DNA from: Parapristionchus giblindavisi
Taxonomy: Eukaryota; Nematoda; Chromadorea; Rhabditida; Diplogasteridae
Direction: 5' to 3'
Length of the DNA stretch: 64,000 nucleotides
Assembly: GCA_943737045.1 (NCBI GenBank)
Contig: CALSFV010000078.1
Span: forward strand, 276,001-340,000
Shown: positions 26,201 through 36,467 of the stretch, piece by piece
Numbering within the stretch: the stretch's first letter is position 1
Layout of the letters: every line of letters begins with the position of its first letter
Position numbers and translations under genes: made by a program
Notes under the pieces: generated by a model
Told to the model about the DNA's origin: nothing
Seen by the model: only the letters and a program-made list of their open reading frames with translations
The model's database searches: none

Positions 26201-29200
26201 TTTGAAGAGAAGATATCGATTGATATCGTGAACATTTACAGCTAAAACGGCAGTGAAGAGAAAGCAAACCTTTGAACAGAGATTGGGAAGAAAGATTGAA
26301 TATCCTCCTGACATGTACAAGGTCTCCATCTTTTTTTTTGTATTTATTATATTCTTGTCATAGGTTGAAAAGTACGCCGCAAACTACGAAGCCTGGCCGC
26401 ATTTTGTGATTTTGTTTGAAGCTGAACGCATTGATTTTCTAAAATATTGCCGCAAAAAAACTGAAGATTCTTGAGACATGCGAAAAACCTGGCAGCATTT
26501 TGAAAATCTGTAACGTATCTATTCGACCTATGATTCATAGATTTTCATGCCCTCGTAATGCGATGATACATACACTATATTAGGCCCCTTTTTATACGAA
26601 AATTACATACATAGGTCGAATAGATATCGGTTTTCAAAATCCGCTTAGTTTTTTTCGATTTTTGACAAATTTGGCTCAAATCCGGTCAGGTGTTTTCGAT
26701 TTTGTGAAATTTTGGCTCAAAATTCGGTCAGGCTTGGTACTTTGCAACATATTTTTCTACCTATGATTACAAATTTAGCGAGGAATAACGATTTATTTCT
26801 AAAGCGACTCTCCATATTTCGAAAATACAAACACTAAAAATCCTAGGAGGGCGCCGAAAATGTATGAATATATTGAGGAACATGAACGAAACTGGAATAA
26901 TGCCGTTGAAAATCGAATGTAAGAATAATATTAATTATTTTTGTAGATCCTTGTGAAGTCAGATCTATCATTAGATGAATCAAGATATGGAATAGAGGAA
27001 GCAAGAGGAACATTCCCTGGAAGAGATATTGAAAGTGTTGAGAGGATAACTGATGCTAACCAGTTGAATACTTTATATCATATATACATTTATATTTATC
27101 TTTATCTTGATGTATGAATCAATCATACTTGATAGATATCTCATCTAATATATAAGTATTGAAATGTTTTATGATGAAAAACGGTGATGAGTGTTCATTA
27201 ATGATTATTGTAGGAAAGTTGGATTCGTGGTTACATTCAAGACTGCACAAGAAATGGTGTATGCTCATTCGCGAGCTAGACATATCAAGATTGGAGATGT
27301 TAAGTGTAGAGTGTATGCACTTGGAGGTACGGTAATACGGTTAGACATTACTGTAAAATTACATAGTTAGAGTTGATTGATTGGTTTGTAAGAAGAAGTG
27401 AGTCTCATGGTCATACATGTTTACCATAGGTGGGCGCGTGAAAACGAATTCTTTTTTCGCACAACCTTGCCTTCCCTTGCGGGGCTTTGCGCGATAGCGT
27501 TGCCTTGCAAAAATTTGAAAATTTCCAACCAATTCTGCTAAATAATGGCCATGTGCATACCCTCGCCTTACAATTTCCCGGTTTGCGCACAGCCTTTCCC
27601 CCAGTGTGCCCATCTATGATGTTTACCATTTGTTCTCCTCTCTACTCTCTTCAACTACTCCATCCTATATTTATTAGATAGGACATATCATTTGAGATTA
27701 TTTCATTGTCGCTGACCATATCTCCCTATCCCTCTATGTATCTATTTGAACAGACGATAGCTCTTCATTTAGAGAATCAATGAGCAAAATAGGAATGAAG
27801 TACTATGATTAGGTGCATTTGGAGTACACATAAGTGCATATCACGGGTCTCCGGTAAAAGTGTAGAAACGCCTGCCACTATGATTTTTTTTGTCTCCGAT
27901 TTCGATGAAAGTCGGTCAGTGTGTGTAGTTGCGGGCCATGAGAAGGCCTAGCCACTTGATTTGGCCAAAATTCCAAATTATCGATTTTTTGTGATCTACT
28001 CTGAAAATGATCATAACTTGGTTCCTTTTCATCGTGCAGCGAGCTGACAGGTGTCATTCGAACCGTATTATGATGCTCTCAAAAAAGTGTTTCATGACCC
28101 GTTCGCTGCAAAGTCGTCTTCAGGGCGAAAAACGCGAAAAACACATTTTTTGAACAAAAAGGTGAACTTTTCTCGAAAATTTTCTCTTGAGTACACGCGT
28201 ATTATTGCAGAAAACAAGTTGTCAGATCACGGTCAAAGTCGGTATGTTGTTCATTTACCGTATCTCTGTCCTCCCAATACCGTTTTATAGAGTACACAGG
28301 ACTTAGTCATTTTTTTCCGCCTCAACAGTTTTTCGATCGTAACTGCCTTCAAAATGGTCCAATCGACTAATCGAAAAAAGGAAAATGATGCTCTCGGAAA
28401 GGCGAATAAAAAGTTCTATCATGATCGAATAGCTATGACAACTCATTTTCGAGTAATTCGAGAAAAAACATTATCAACATCGATTTAGTCGGCTGTTTCG
28501 CGCCAGTTATGGTAAAAATGTTGTAGAAATTACATATTTCATTTACTGATCTCATAATCTAATGCACACTTTAGTGTCTCCTTTCCCTTTTTTCTTCTCC
28601 TTTTCGCCTCACCAATTTACAAAGCTAGAGCCACTTTACTCCGTCATTGGATCTTGAACGTCACTGGGCAGAGGAGAGCACAAGACCAGACCGGAGTATC
28701 AATGGTAGATTTCGCCCTTCGACTGTAAAAGATAATGCTCGAGGAGGTTCATCAAGGAGTCGGAATCGGTCAACTTTCGGAATTATTCAAGGAATACGAG
28801 AAGGCACCGAAGCATCCGAGACCAATAGGCATTTCGCATTCGGAAGAAGAGTGCCCCACAGGGTGGGCGGAAAAAATTCCCGTTACCGATTTTTTACCGG
28901 TTTTACCAGTCCCTGTTTCTCATCGGTAATTACCGAAATTTACACTAGATATTCTGCGTTATTTTTGGTAACATTTACGTTCGATATCTCGAGAAATTAC
29001 CAGTAACCGAAGGCGGTTTTACGTCTGGACAGCCAGTTACTCTCTCAATAAATAACTGTTACCAAATATATATTAATAGAACAGAATAAATTGAAATATT
29101 TTTTGTTGTAACTACGGTCAAAGTAATAACAAATTAGTTCATTTATAGTGTCAGGCACGATATCGCAGTTCTGATGAAATGAGTAAACGTAGAACTAAAC

Positions 29201-32200
29201 GTAGCAGAAAAAAATTACAATTTTTCGCGGTTTTACAGGGTTTTCAAAGTTTTACCCTTTTTACCTTTTTACCGATTTTTTTGCCGGTCTTTTAGACCGG
29301 TAAATTACCGTTACCCATAGATCGAATAGCTAGGTTATCGGTTTTCAAAATCCGGTCAGGTTTTTCGATTTTTTGCAAATTTGGCTCAAAATCTGGTCAG
29401 ATTTTTCGAATTTTGTGAAATTTTGTCTCAAAATCCGGTCAGGTTTTTCGATTTTTTGTGAAATTATGGCTCAAAATCCGGTCAGGCTTGGTACTTTGTA
29501 ACATACTTTTCGACCTATGCCGTTACCGATTTTTACCACCTTTTTCCGCCCAACCCTTGTGCCCCATAAGACTGTTGCCAAGCAGATAGTGTCGATCAAT
29601 TCGAGGAATTCTACGCAGCTAGGAACAAGCTGAGAGCAGAAGAAGTCGAGAAGAGAATGAAGCCCAGAACGGATATCATGCCCGCTAACTGAATGTCACA
29701 CGATCAGATCAAGAACTGCATTCGGACTTTGCTAGCGAAAAAGAAGGAGGAGACAGAGAAGAAGCTGAGCACTACAAGAGCCAAGAGAGATGTGGCACTG
29801 GATATGGATTTCATCAACAACTGGGAGAAGGAATACGATGAGGAGGGAGGAGGAATTGAGGATGAAGTGAAAGTACATAAGGATGATTTGAATATCTCCT
29901 CCGATGCAATCTACAACTGGATGAAAACCGAGATGAACACGTTGTTCACGAATGAGGCCCCTGACTTGTCTACATCCCTCGTTTTCGATCAGTGATGTTG
30001 ATAATTGCATATTGATTGCTTGATTTTATAATATTTTCTCATGTATAATATAAAATAAAGTCGGTTGGGTAGATTTTAGCTGTACAAAGAATAATTTCCT
30101 TTCCGTTCATTCATTAGAATCGATGAAAAAGGATTTTCCTCGAATAACTCGAAAATGAGTTGTCATAGCTATTCTATCATGATAGAACTTTTTATTCGCC
30201 TTTACGAGAGCATCATTTTCCTTTTTTCGAATAGTCGATTGGACCATTTTGAAGGCAGTTACGATCGAAAAACTGTTGAGGCGGAAAAAAATGACTAAGT
30301 CCCGTGTACTCTATAAAACGGTATTGGGAGGACAGAGATACGGTAAATGAACAACAGACCGACTTTGACCGTGATCTGACAACTTGTTTTCTGCAATAAT
30401 ACGCGTGTACTCAAGAGAAAATTTTCGAGAAAAGTTCACCTTTTTGTTCAAAAAATGTGTTTTTCGCGTTTTTCACCCTGAAGACGACTTTGCAGCGAAC
30501 GGGTCATGAAACACTTTTTTTGAGAGCATCATAATACGGTTCGAATGACACCTGTCAGCTCGCTGTACGATGAAAATGAACCGAGTTATGATCATTTTCA
30601 GAGTAGATCACAAAAAATCGATAATTTGGAATTTTGGCCAAATCAAGTGGCTAGGCCTTCTCATGGCCCCCAACTACACACACTGACCGACTTTCATCGA
30701 AATCGGAGACAAAAAAAATTCATAGTGGCAGACCCGGCCGTTTTTGCTGCACTTTTACAGGAGACCCGTGATATAAACATAGAGTGAAGAGTTTATCCAG
30801 TGTCTTGATGCAAAATCCTTAGATTGGATTGTATAGAATATTATTTGTTTAACTATTGAGTCTGTATTATTATTAGATCTTTAATGGAAATGAGTCGGGT
30901 GGTATCATGGCATTTAATTAACATAAATGCAGCCTGTGATAATAATAATATGATTATCAGTAATAACAGGAATAATAAGAGTGGTGATAATAATATTGTT
31001 ATTTTCAGTAGAAGCATTGGGTGGAGATAAGGGAGCAGATGAAATCTATTTGACTAAATGGGAGAAATATGCAATTAAGAGAGAAGAAGTTGCCAAGAGA
31101 CGAAAGGAAGTACAAGAAAAGATCGAGAAAGGAGAAAGTGAGCATTATTTGTTTAACCCGCCACATTGCGGTTCCTGAATATTTTTAATATTCAGGAAAT
31201 TAAGTGCTTATTTCTTGAATCTCTTTTTATGCACATAGAATATGAATTTGAAAGGATTAAGTGATGATAATACATAAATGATTAATGTTAAATACGATGA
31301 TATATACTTTGAGTTGTACCAAAGAGGGCTCGTACATTCCCTAAGAAACCTCTACCATCTCCATCTAAACAATCTACATCATTAGCTAATCGTCCTGTAT
31401 TAGTAAGAAGAAGAGGAGGACTCAATACGAATTCATCCAATAGATCTATTCCTATGATTAAGGTTATGATTAAGGATTCACTTATTTTTGTTGTGAATTG
31501 AAGCAGTTGATTTAATGTTTCTAATTGTATTATTATTTGCAGTCAAAGGCTCCTTCATTCAAACCCATCGGTAATATCAGAGGAAGGAGGTTTGTTTACA
31601 CTCATACATTGCCATACCCTCGCAGTTCGAGGATTGACCCACTGTATAAGGCCCATTTTAGGCCACATGATAAGAAAAGGATGCTAAAAATGACGATTTT
31701 TAAGCGAAAATAACGAATTTTGTGAGTCAACCATCCCTATTTCGAGAATTGACCCACTATATAAAAATAAACGGCGAGGGTACCGAAAATTTACACTTGA
31801 ATTGCTTTAGTCATCATAACCAAATTAATGAACTTTAAAAATTGTACGGTTCGCAGAGTGTGAATGTTACAATTAATTGATTTTTAATGATCAACACCAT
31901 TTCCAATTCTATATGATTATCAAGAATTTAAATATATATGTAAAGATAATATAATATTGTAGAGGTGGAATGAATGGTCCATCGTCATCTTCTTCATCTC
32001 GTGATGATCGTCGTTCATCACCATGGTCCAAACCTCCATCATCTATTGAATCATCATTATCATCTAGAAGAAATCCTTCATCTGTTATGAATACATCTGC
32101 ATTTGGATCACCAACTCATGATAGAATAAGAATGGATGAAATGGTATCATTCATTCATATATTCCATTATTCATTTATATTTATATTCAGTCACCTTTAG

Positions 32201-35200
32201 TGTGGTAAGAGGCGAAGTGGTGTAGTGGTCTATGGCGCGCCCCATCATTCCATCTGTCTTAGGTTCGATTCCCGGTCGTTTCACCACCTCCGCCTCACAA
32301 GGCGCCCGAAAGGGGAATTGGTAGTGACTAGATCATGCGGTAAAGTAGGTCCGAAGAAGAGATTAGGCCCTCCGGACTGAATTGGCCTTGAAAGATCGCT
32401 GGCCTAGCTGTGATCACCCGCAGGGCTTCGTGTGCCTTGAATAACGGGTTGTACCTTTACCTACCACCTTTAGTTTTGTAGGTCCATGGGGATAATTATT
32501 TGTTGCTTGAAATTGTTACTATTGAACTATTTATTGATTGATAGAATGAAAGTTGTATTTGTATTGAGGTTCGTGAGCAACGACGTCAAATGGAGATTCA
32601 AGAACAATTGTTGAGACAACAGGATATGATCAAGTATTATATTATTATTATGAACATTTGCATTTGTTGATATGTACGACTTGATGTTAGATACTGTAAT
32701 CACACAATTTTCGTATTAGATACAATATATTGTACAATATTCAATTAAAGACATATAATCAATATATAATAATAGTATTTATTATTATGATTACATATTA
32801 CAGTGTGATGCAAGATCGTCTTCGTGAGAGAGAATCTATGCCTGCTCTATCTGCGTCTGCATTCAGACAACCTGATTATGATGTAATTAATAATAATTAT
32901 TATTATTGTGTATTTGGTCAGAAGACTTAGTAGAGAAGAGACCTTATTAGAGAGAGAAATATCACAATTGGTACAGTGAGAAGAAAGTTATAAGGAGTGA
33001 AGGAATGGCAAATGAAATGATTATTATGATAATATTAATGTTACAAGGTAACTTGATACGATTGTTATTATTTAGTCTCGTGGATCATCAATGTACGGTG
33101 GTCCACAATTCGCATCTCCTTCTGCTGTTGCATACAACAAGGTAAAACACTCAATAGATAGGTCAATGTTGAAGCTGACACTCAATATTTTCTTGATCGC
33201 TGCGGTCCATATGAGAGATGATATTGTCCTCTAGTACTTGTTTTATTCCCCAGAATTCCAAAAATGCTCGGTTCGAAATTTTCCTACAATTACCTATTTA
33301 ATCTGTGAGGTAATACGTCATTACACTTGCTTTATATGTCTACACCGTCACGTAAACAACGTTACATTTAACTTATGTGCACGTTCACGTACATTTTTGG
33401 AGTGTGTTCAAATCTTAAATAGACGTACACTTAAGGTAAATGTAACGACGCACAAACATAGGTCGAATAGATAGGTTATCGGTTTTCAAAATCCGGTCAG
33501 GTTTTTTGATTTTTTGAAATTTTGGCACAAAATCCGATCAGGTTTTTCGATTTATGTGAAATTTTGGTCGAAAACCGGCCTGGCTTGGTACTTTGTAACA
33601 TACTTTTCGACCTAATACTTTTTTGGTTATTATTAAATATGTATGGAAGTGAGAGTAATAATGGAATGATTGTCTCTATTGATTATATTATATCTATTCA
33701 GGCTGATATATATGAACCATCACCTCCATTTGAACCTCTATCATCATTCTCTACACCATCTCATCTATCTAATCCTGCTCGTCCATTTGACTCCGCTTCA
33801 TCTTCTTCCGCTTCTTACAATTCTTCGTCAGCTTAGTAAGTTGATCTTTGATCTTTGAGTTACGGTAGTTGCCTCCCTTGAATGGTGTACAACGAGTAGT
33901 GATGGTAATGCTTGATCTTGATCATAATGTCTTCGGTATCCTTTGTTCTTGTTTACAATGTTGTCTTTTATCTAATTATAAGTGTTGTTGATTTATTTAT
34001 CTCTTGATATGGTCATCTGCTTGTATTACATTCTATCATATTATCTCAATCTTTTGTCTTTCGCATGATCCTTCTCAACTCATCTCATCTCATCTCATTC
34101 ATATCTGATTGTCTTATCGTCTACAAGATAGACCAGTATCATATTTGATCTATCTACAATGATTATCGATCTGTCTTTATTGTATCTTCTCATCTTCAAA
34201 TACACTTATTTTGATTATATTGGATTGTATTCAATCTATTGATCTCTTTCTCTATTTGATTTGTATGCTTTAGCTGCCTATTCCACGTTGTCCTTCCACC
34301 CCCTTACACTTGATATTATGTATATCAAGGGAAAGTACCATATTCCCATTTTGATAGAGATAGAAGAAGAGGAAGAGGAATAGAAGAGTGAGGGGATGGA
34401 ATGGATGAATAGATAGATGTAGTTGTATGTATAATGAAATGAATCAAATGATAATATCAATGATATGATAGATATTGAAATACTATATTACTACATAGTA
34501 TCATACTGTAGAGTAGTGAATGTAGATTGGAGGGAAGATTGAAAGTTGGTTCTACCTAGTTTCATTTCGTGTACTATGAAGTATTTATAGACTGATGATA
34601 GATAAAGAGATAGATAGAGAGTATAGAGATATAGATAGAATGAATGTTATCAGTAATGTCCATCTATCTATTCAATCTTATACCTCTTCTCATTTCATTC
34701 TCTATCCTCTCCCCTATACCTCGTTGGTTTATAGTCAATCGTTGTTTGTGTCTATCTATTCTATCAATACTCTTTCTATTCATTCTTTACTCTTCAATCT
34801 ATGATCTCTCATATCATATTGTTCTTTATAAATGGAACATTATGATAATGATCTCTTTCTATGTATCATCTCCTCGTGAACATGAAGTCTCTATCTCTAT
34901 CCTCTCTCTTCTTTCTCTTCTCCATCCCTTCTCCGTTCTTTGCATAGACGGTTGTTATGTGTGTCTTTGCCTTTTCCATAGAAGGCGCATGGATAGTCAG
35001 AAGGTATGGGAGGAGATACGGATAGGGATATAGAGAAGGGGAATATCCAACCCTCGACTATCTCTATCCATCTCCCATACCATTCATGGTCTTCATGTTC
35101 CCCCTCTATCTCACCATATCATATCATATCATATCATTATATATATTATATATATCATGTTCTATTTATCTCTCTGTTTATCCTCTATATCTCTTGATCA

Positions 35201-35375
35201 TGCATACCGTCACTAGAATACAGTACACCATCTTCAGGGAATAGGGGGTATACGGTAGTATGTTAATGAAGTGTAGTATAGTATATTATGTATCGTATGT
35301 GTGTGTTCTTTCAGTGGAAAGCCATCATCATCATCATATGGAAGTTCATCATCTTATCGTGATCGAAGATATTGA
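23244..35375 (+). CDS. RRM-like, Arg/Ser/Gly-rich putative RNA-binding protein
   Basis: Long form of about 760 residues from 21 in-phase exons, starting 23244-23339, 23395-23579, 23613-23775, 24084-24285, then 25030-25125, 25693-25771, 25820-25900, 25979-26002, 26072-26184, 26242-26321, 26947-27062, 27214-27326, and after a 3.7 kb intron 31009-31137, 31314-31462, 31543-31589, 31963-32143, 32545-32633, 32804-32882, 33076-33141, 33702-33835, 35315-35375. The N-terminus is acidic, Glu/Lys-rich. Three or four alpha-beta segments resemble RNA-recognition folds, such as RCLIMSGLPSSLYEDDADIF with CRVLVSFKSRVHKHRVMAV, and VGFVVTFKTAQEMVYAHSRA. The second half is basic and Ser/Arg/Gly-rich (GNIRGRRGGMNG, SSSSSSRDDRRSS, ending SYRDRRY), as in splicing or mRNP proteins. 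No named family recognised. An alternative start is the ATG at 23268, just after a TGCAG acceptor. Confidence 0.7.
26359..26532. mobile_element. CATAGGTCGAA-family MITE, diverged copy
   Basis: It starts CATAGGTTGAAAAG and ends CTATTCGACCTATG, the family ends, and keeps diverged GCCTGGCCGCATTTTG units inside. Flanks do not form a clean 8-bp duplication, so it is older or has recombined with the copy at 26610. Confidence 0.65.
26545..26858. mobile_element. CCCTCG-ended element interrupted by a CATAGG MITE
   Basis: Segments flanking the CATAGG copy at 26610 resemble the short element at 31615-31782 (CCCTCG start, CACTNTATNAGGCCC block, GAGGG-type end). This suggests one older element split by a younger one. 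Boundaries are approximate. Confidence 0.45.
26610..26765. mobile_element. CATAGGTCGAA-family MITE
   Basis: 156 bp, starting CATAGGTCGAATAG and ending CTACCTATG, with internal GGTCAGG-containing tandem units. The flanks ATTACATA and ATTACAAA are a seven-of-eight target duplication. Confidence 0.75.
27425..27618. mobile_element. CATAGGTGGGC-family MITE with 8-bp target duplication
   Basis: The ends CATAGGTGGGCGCG and GTGTGCCCATCTATG are imperfectly inverted, and ATGTTTAC is duplicated exactly (27417-27424, 27619-27626). The body (TTGCCTT, TTGCGGGGC, AATGGCCATG, CCGGTTTGCGCACAGC blocks) matches the copy at 45338-45665. It lies in the intron after exon 12 of the RNA-binding-like gene. Confidence 0.85.
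27754..27812 (+). CDS. Alternative terminal exon of the RNA-binding-like gene
   Basis: A GAACAG acceptor opens an exon in the phase left by the donor at 27326; it encodes a short tail ending SKIGMKYYD and a TAG stop at 27810-27812. The distant exon at 31009 uses the same phase. So the gene could make a ~468-residue form lacking the basic Ser/Arg/Gly tail and a ~760-residue form. The 2.9 kb foldback element starts only 28 bases after this stop. Whether both forms exist cannot be told from sequence. Confidence 0.5.
28859..29558. mobile_element. 700-bp hAT-like MITE nested in the 2.9-kb element
   Basis: The ends CAGGGTGGGCGGAAAAA and, inverted, AAGGGTTGGGCGGAAAAA enclose a region rich in TTACCG and CCGGTAA. 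GTGCCCCA is duplicated exactly outside (28851-28858, 29559-29566). It interrupts a longer open segment of the host element's core. Confidence 0.85.
29316..29519. mobile_element. CATAGGTCGAA-family MITE nested in the hAT-like MITE
   Basis: 204 bp, starting CATAGATCGAATAG and ending CTTTTCGACCTATG, with several repeats of an AAATCCGGTCAGG-type unit. CCGTTACC is duplicated exactly outside (29308-29315, 29520-29527). It is the innermost of three nested insertions. Confidence 0.9.
31615..31782. mobile_element. Short TACCCTCGC-ended element
   Basis: TACCCTCGC at the left and GCGAGGGTA at the right are inverted, with two inner copies of GATTGACCCACT. It lies in an intron of the RNA-binding-like gene and resembles the element remnant at 26545-26858. 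Confidence 0.5.
32202..32464 (+). mobile_element. tRNA-derived SINE with 10-bp target duplication
   Basis: A tRNA-like head with A box GTGGTGTAGTGGTCTATGG and B box GGTTCGATTCC is followed by a ~190-base unrelated body and a short CTTTACCTACC tail. CACCTTTAGT is duplicated exactly at 32192-32201 and 32465-32474, as expected of LINE-mediated insertion. It sits in sense orientation in the intron after the exon ending 32143. It is not a working tRNA: the acceptor arm does not close. Confidence 0.85.
33457..33616. mobile_element. CATAGGTCGAA-family MITE with decayed right end
   Basis: Starts CATAGGTCGAATAG, carries the family AAATCCGGTCAGG units and CTTGGTACTTTGTAACATAC block, and ends CTTTTCGACCTAAT, where the last bases are mutated. 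No clean target duplication remains. Intron of the RNA-binding-like gene. Confidence 0.8.
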
Positions 35376-36467
35376 TTGAGATCAATCAATTTGCATGATC
35401 TTCAGTCTATTTATTTCTCCTCAACACTCTCACTATTCCCTACTCCCTTTTGCACATCAAAATGTATCCAATCTAGAAGTTTCTCTTATCAATCGTTGTT
35501 TCTTTTCTTCACGCTCTTTAAGAGATAATCCTAATTATTATTATTGAAATGTTGAGTCTAAACCACCATTTGGATATACTCTATCAATCAAAACATTTTT
35601 TTATCCCACAGCTCTTTTGATGTTGAATTATGATACTGTATCAATCAATCTAATTATTGATTTTAATGAATATTCGTCTTATCGATTGATTGAATGGTAT
35701 CGTTCGATCTGTCTTTATTCTTTCTCCCATTTAACACTGACCTTTTATTCGTCGATTCCATCATTCTATCACATTGTCTTCTTCATCTTTCCAATCATTC
35801 CTTCCTATTAAGGTATATTCTCACTTTGTCACCTTATGATGGAAGCGTAGTATGATGAGATAAACGGAGTAGTTAAAATGAATGGAGAGTATTGGTGTAT
35901 CGTGAGATGGTCAAGGTTGTCCCACCCTCTACATCTTATTACTGCATACTACTAGTGTATACCCCTTTAAGGATGTAGTGATAGTTAGAGAATGATGTAT
36001 GAATCAGTCACACAATGGAATGTTCAATGCATTTACTTATCTCTATCTTTCATTGATCTCTTTCTCATTCTCTCACCTTCATTCTATTTAGAGAATGAGT
36101 AGTGAGAGTATCGACACAAAATGATTGATAGTCTCTCTATGATGACGACCTCCAAATGTTTCCTTACCCTAAACAGTCTTCCCCTCTCCTATGGGATTTC
36201 TCTTCTTTATCCCTTTTATTGATTATTTCAAATTACATAATATATTACATGACTAAATACTTTCAACTCGCACTTTCATCATCATCTCTCACTACACAAA
36301 CACCCTTTCTTCCCTCACTATTACCACGCGACTAGTGACGTCATTCACTCTTGGCTCGGAGCCAGCACGCTTGTCACGCCTCGCGCTCATTGGCCCACTC
36401 ATGAGACTCCGCCCCTTATTGCGGTGCTGATTGGACGGAGAGTGCGGCTAGTCAGAAGGTTGGCAAG
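35376..36467. other. Intergenic region between the RNA-binding-like gene and FNIP
   Basis: About 1.1 kb. The first 0.9 kb is pyrimidine-rich AT sequence, likely 3' UTR and spacer. The last 150 bases are GC-richer and look like a promoter. No exon-like frame. Confidence 0.5.
36330..36467 (+). promoter_or_regulatory. Likely FNIP core promoter with a CRE-type site
   Basis: Directly upstream of the FNIP start codon the sequence becomes GC-richer and holds a perfect CRE palindrome TGACGTCA (36336-36343), two CCAAT-type boxes (ATTGG near 36389 and 36430) and a CCGCCCC motif (near 36410). The motifs are seen; activity is inferred. Confidence 0.45.

Larger units (their letters stand above)
27841..30771. 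mobile_element. 2.9-kb element with ~630-bp terminal inverted repeats
   Basis: It begins TCACGGGTCTCC and ends with the inverse GGAGACCCGTGA; the arms 27841-28472 and about 30140-30771 are near-identical inverted copies. TA lies next to both ends. The 1.65 kb core contains exon-like open segments not resembling a known transposase: around 28650-28858, 29590-29692 and 29693-29995 (MSHDQIKNCIRTLLAKKKEE...). The first is split by the hAT-like MITE at 28859. The core may be a worn transposase or captured host sequence. It lies in the intron between exons 12 and 13 of the RNA-binding-like gene. Confidence 0.8.

Noticed and set aside
32206..32280. Functional tRNA gene
   Set aside because: A and B boxes are present, but the acceptor and anticodon arms do not fold properly and the unit ends in a SINE body with a target duplication.
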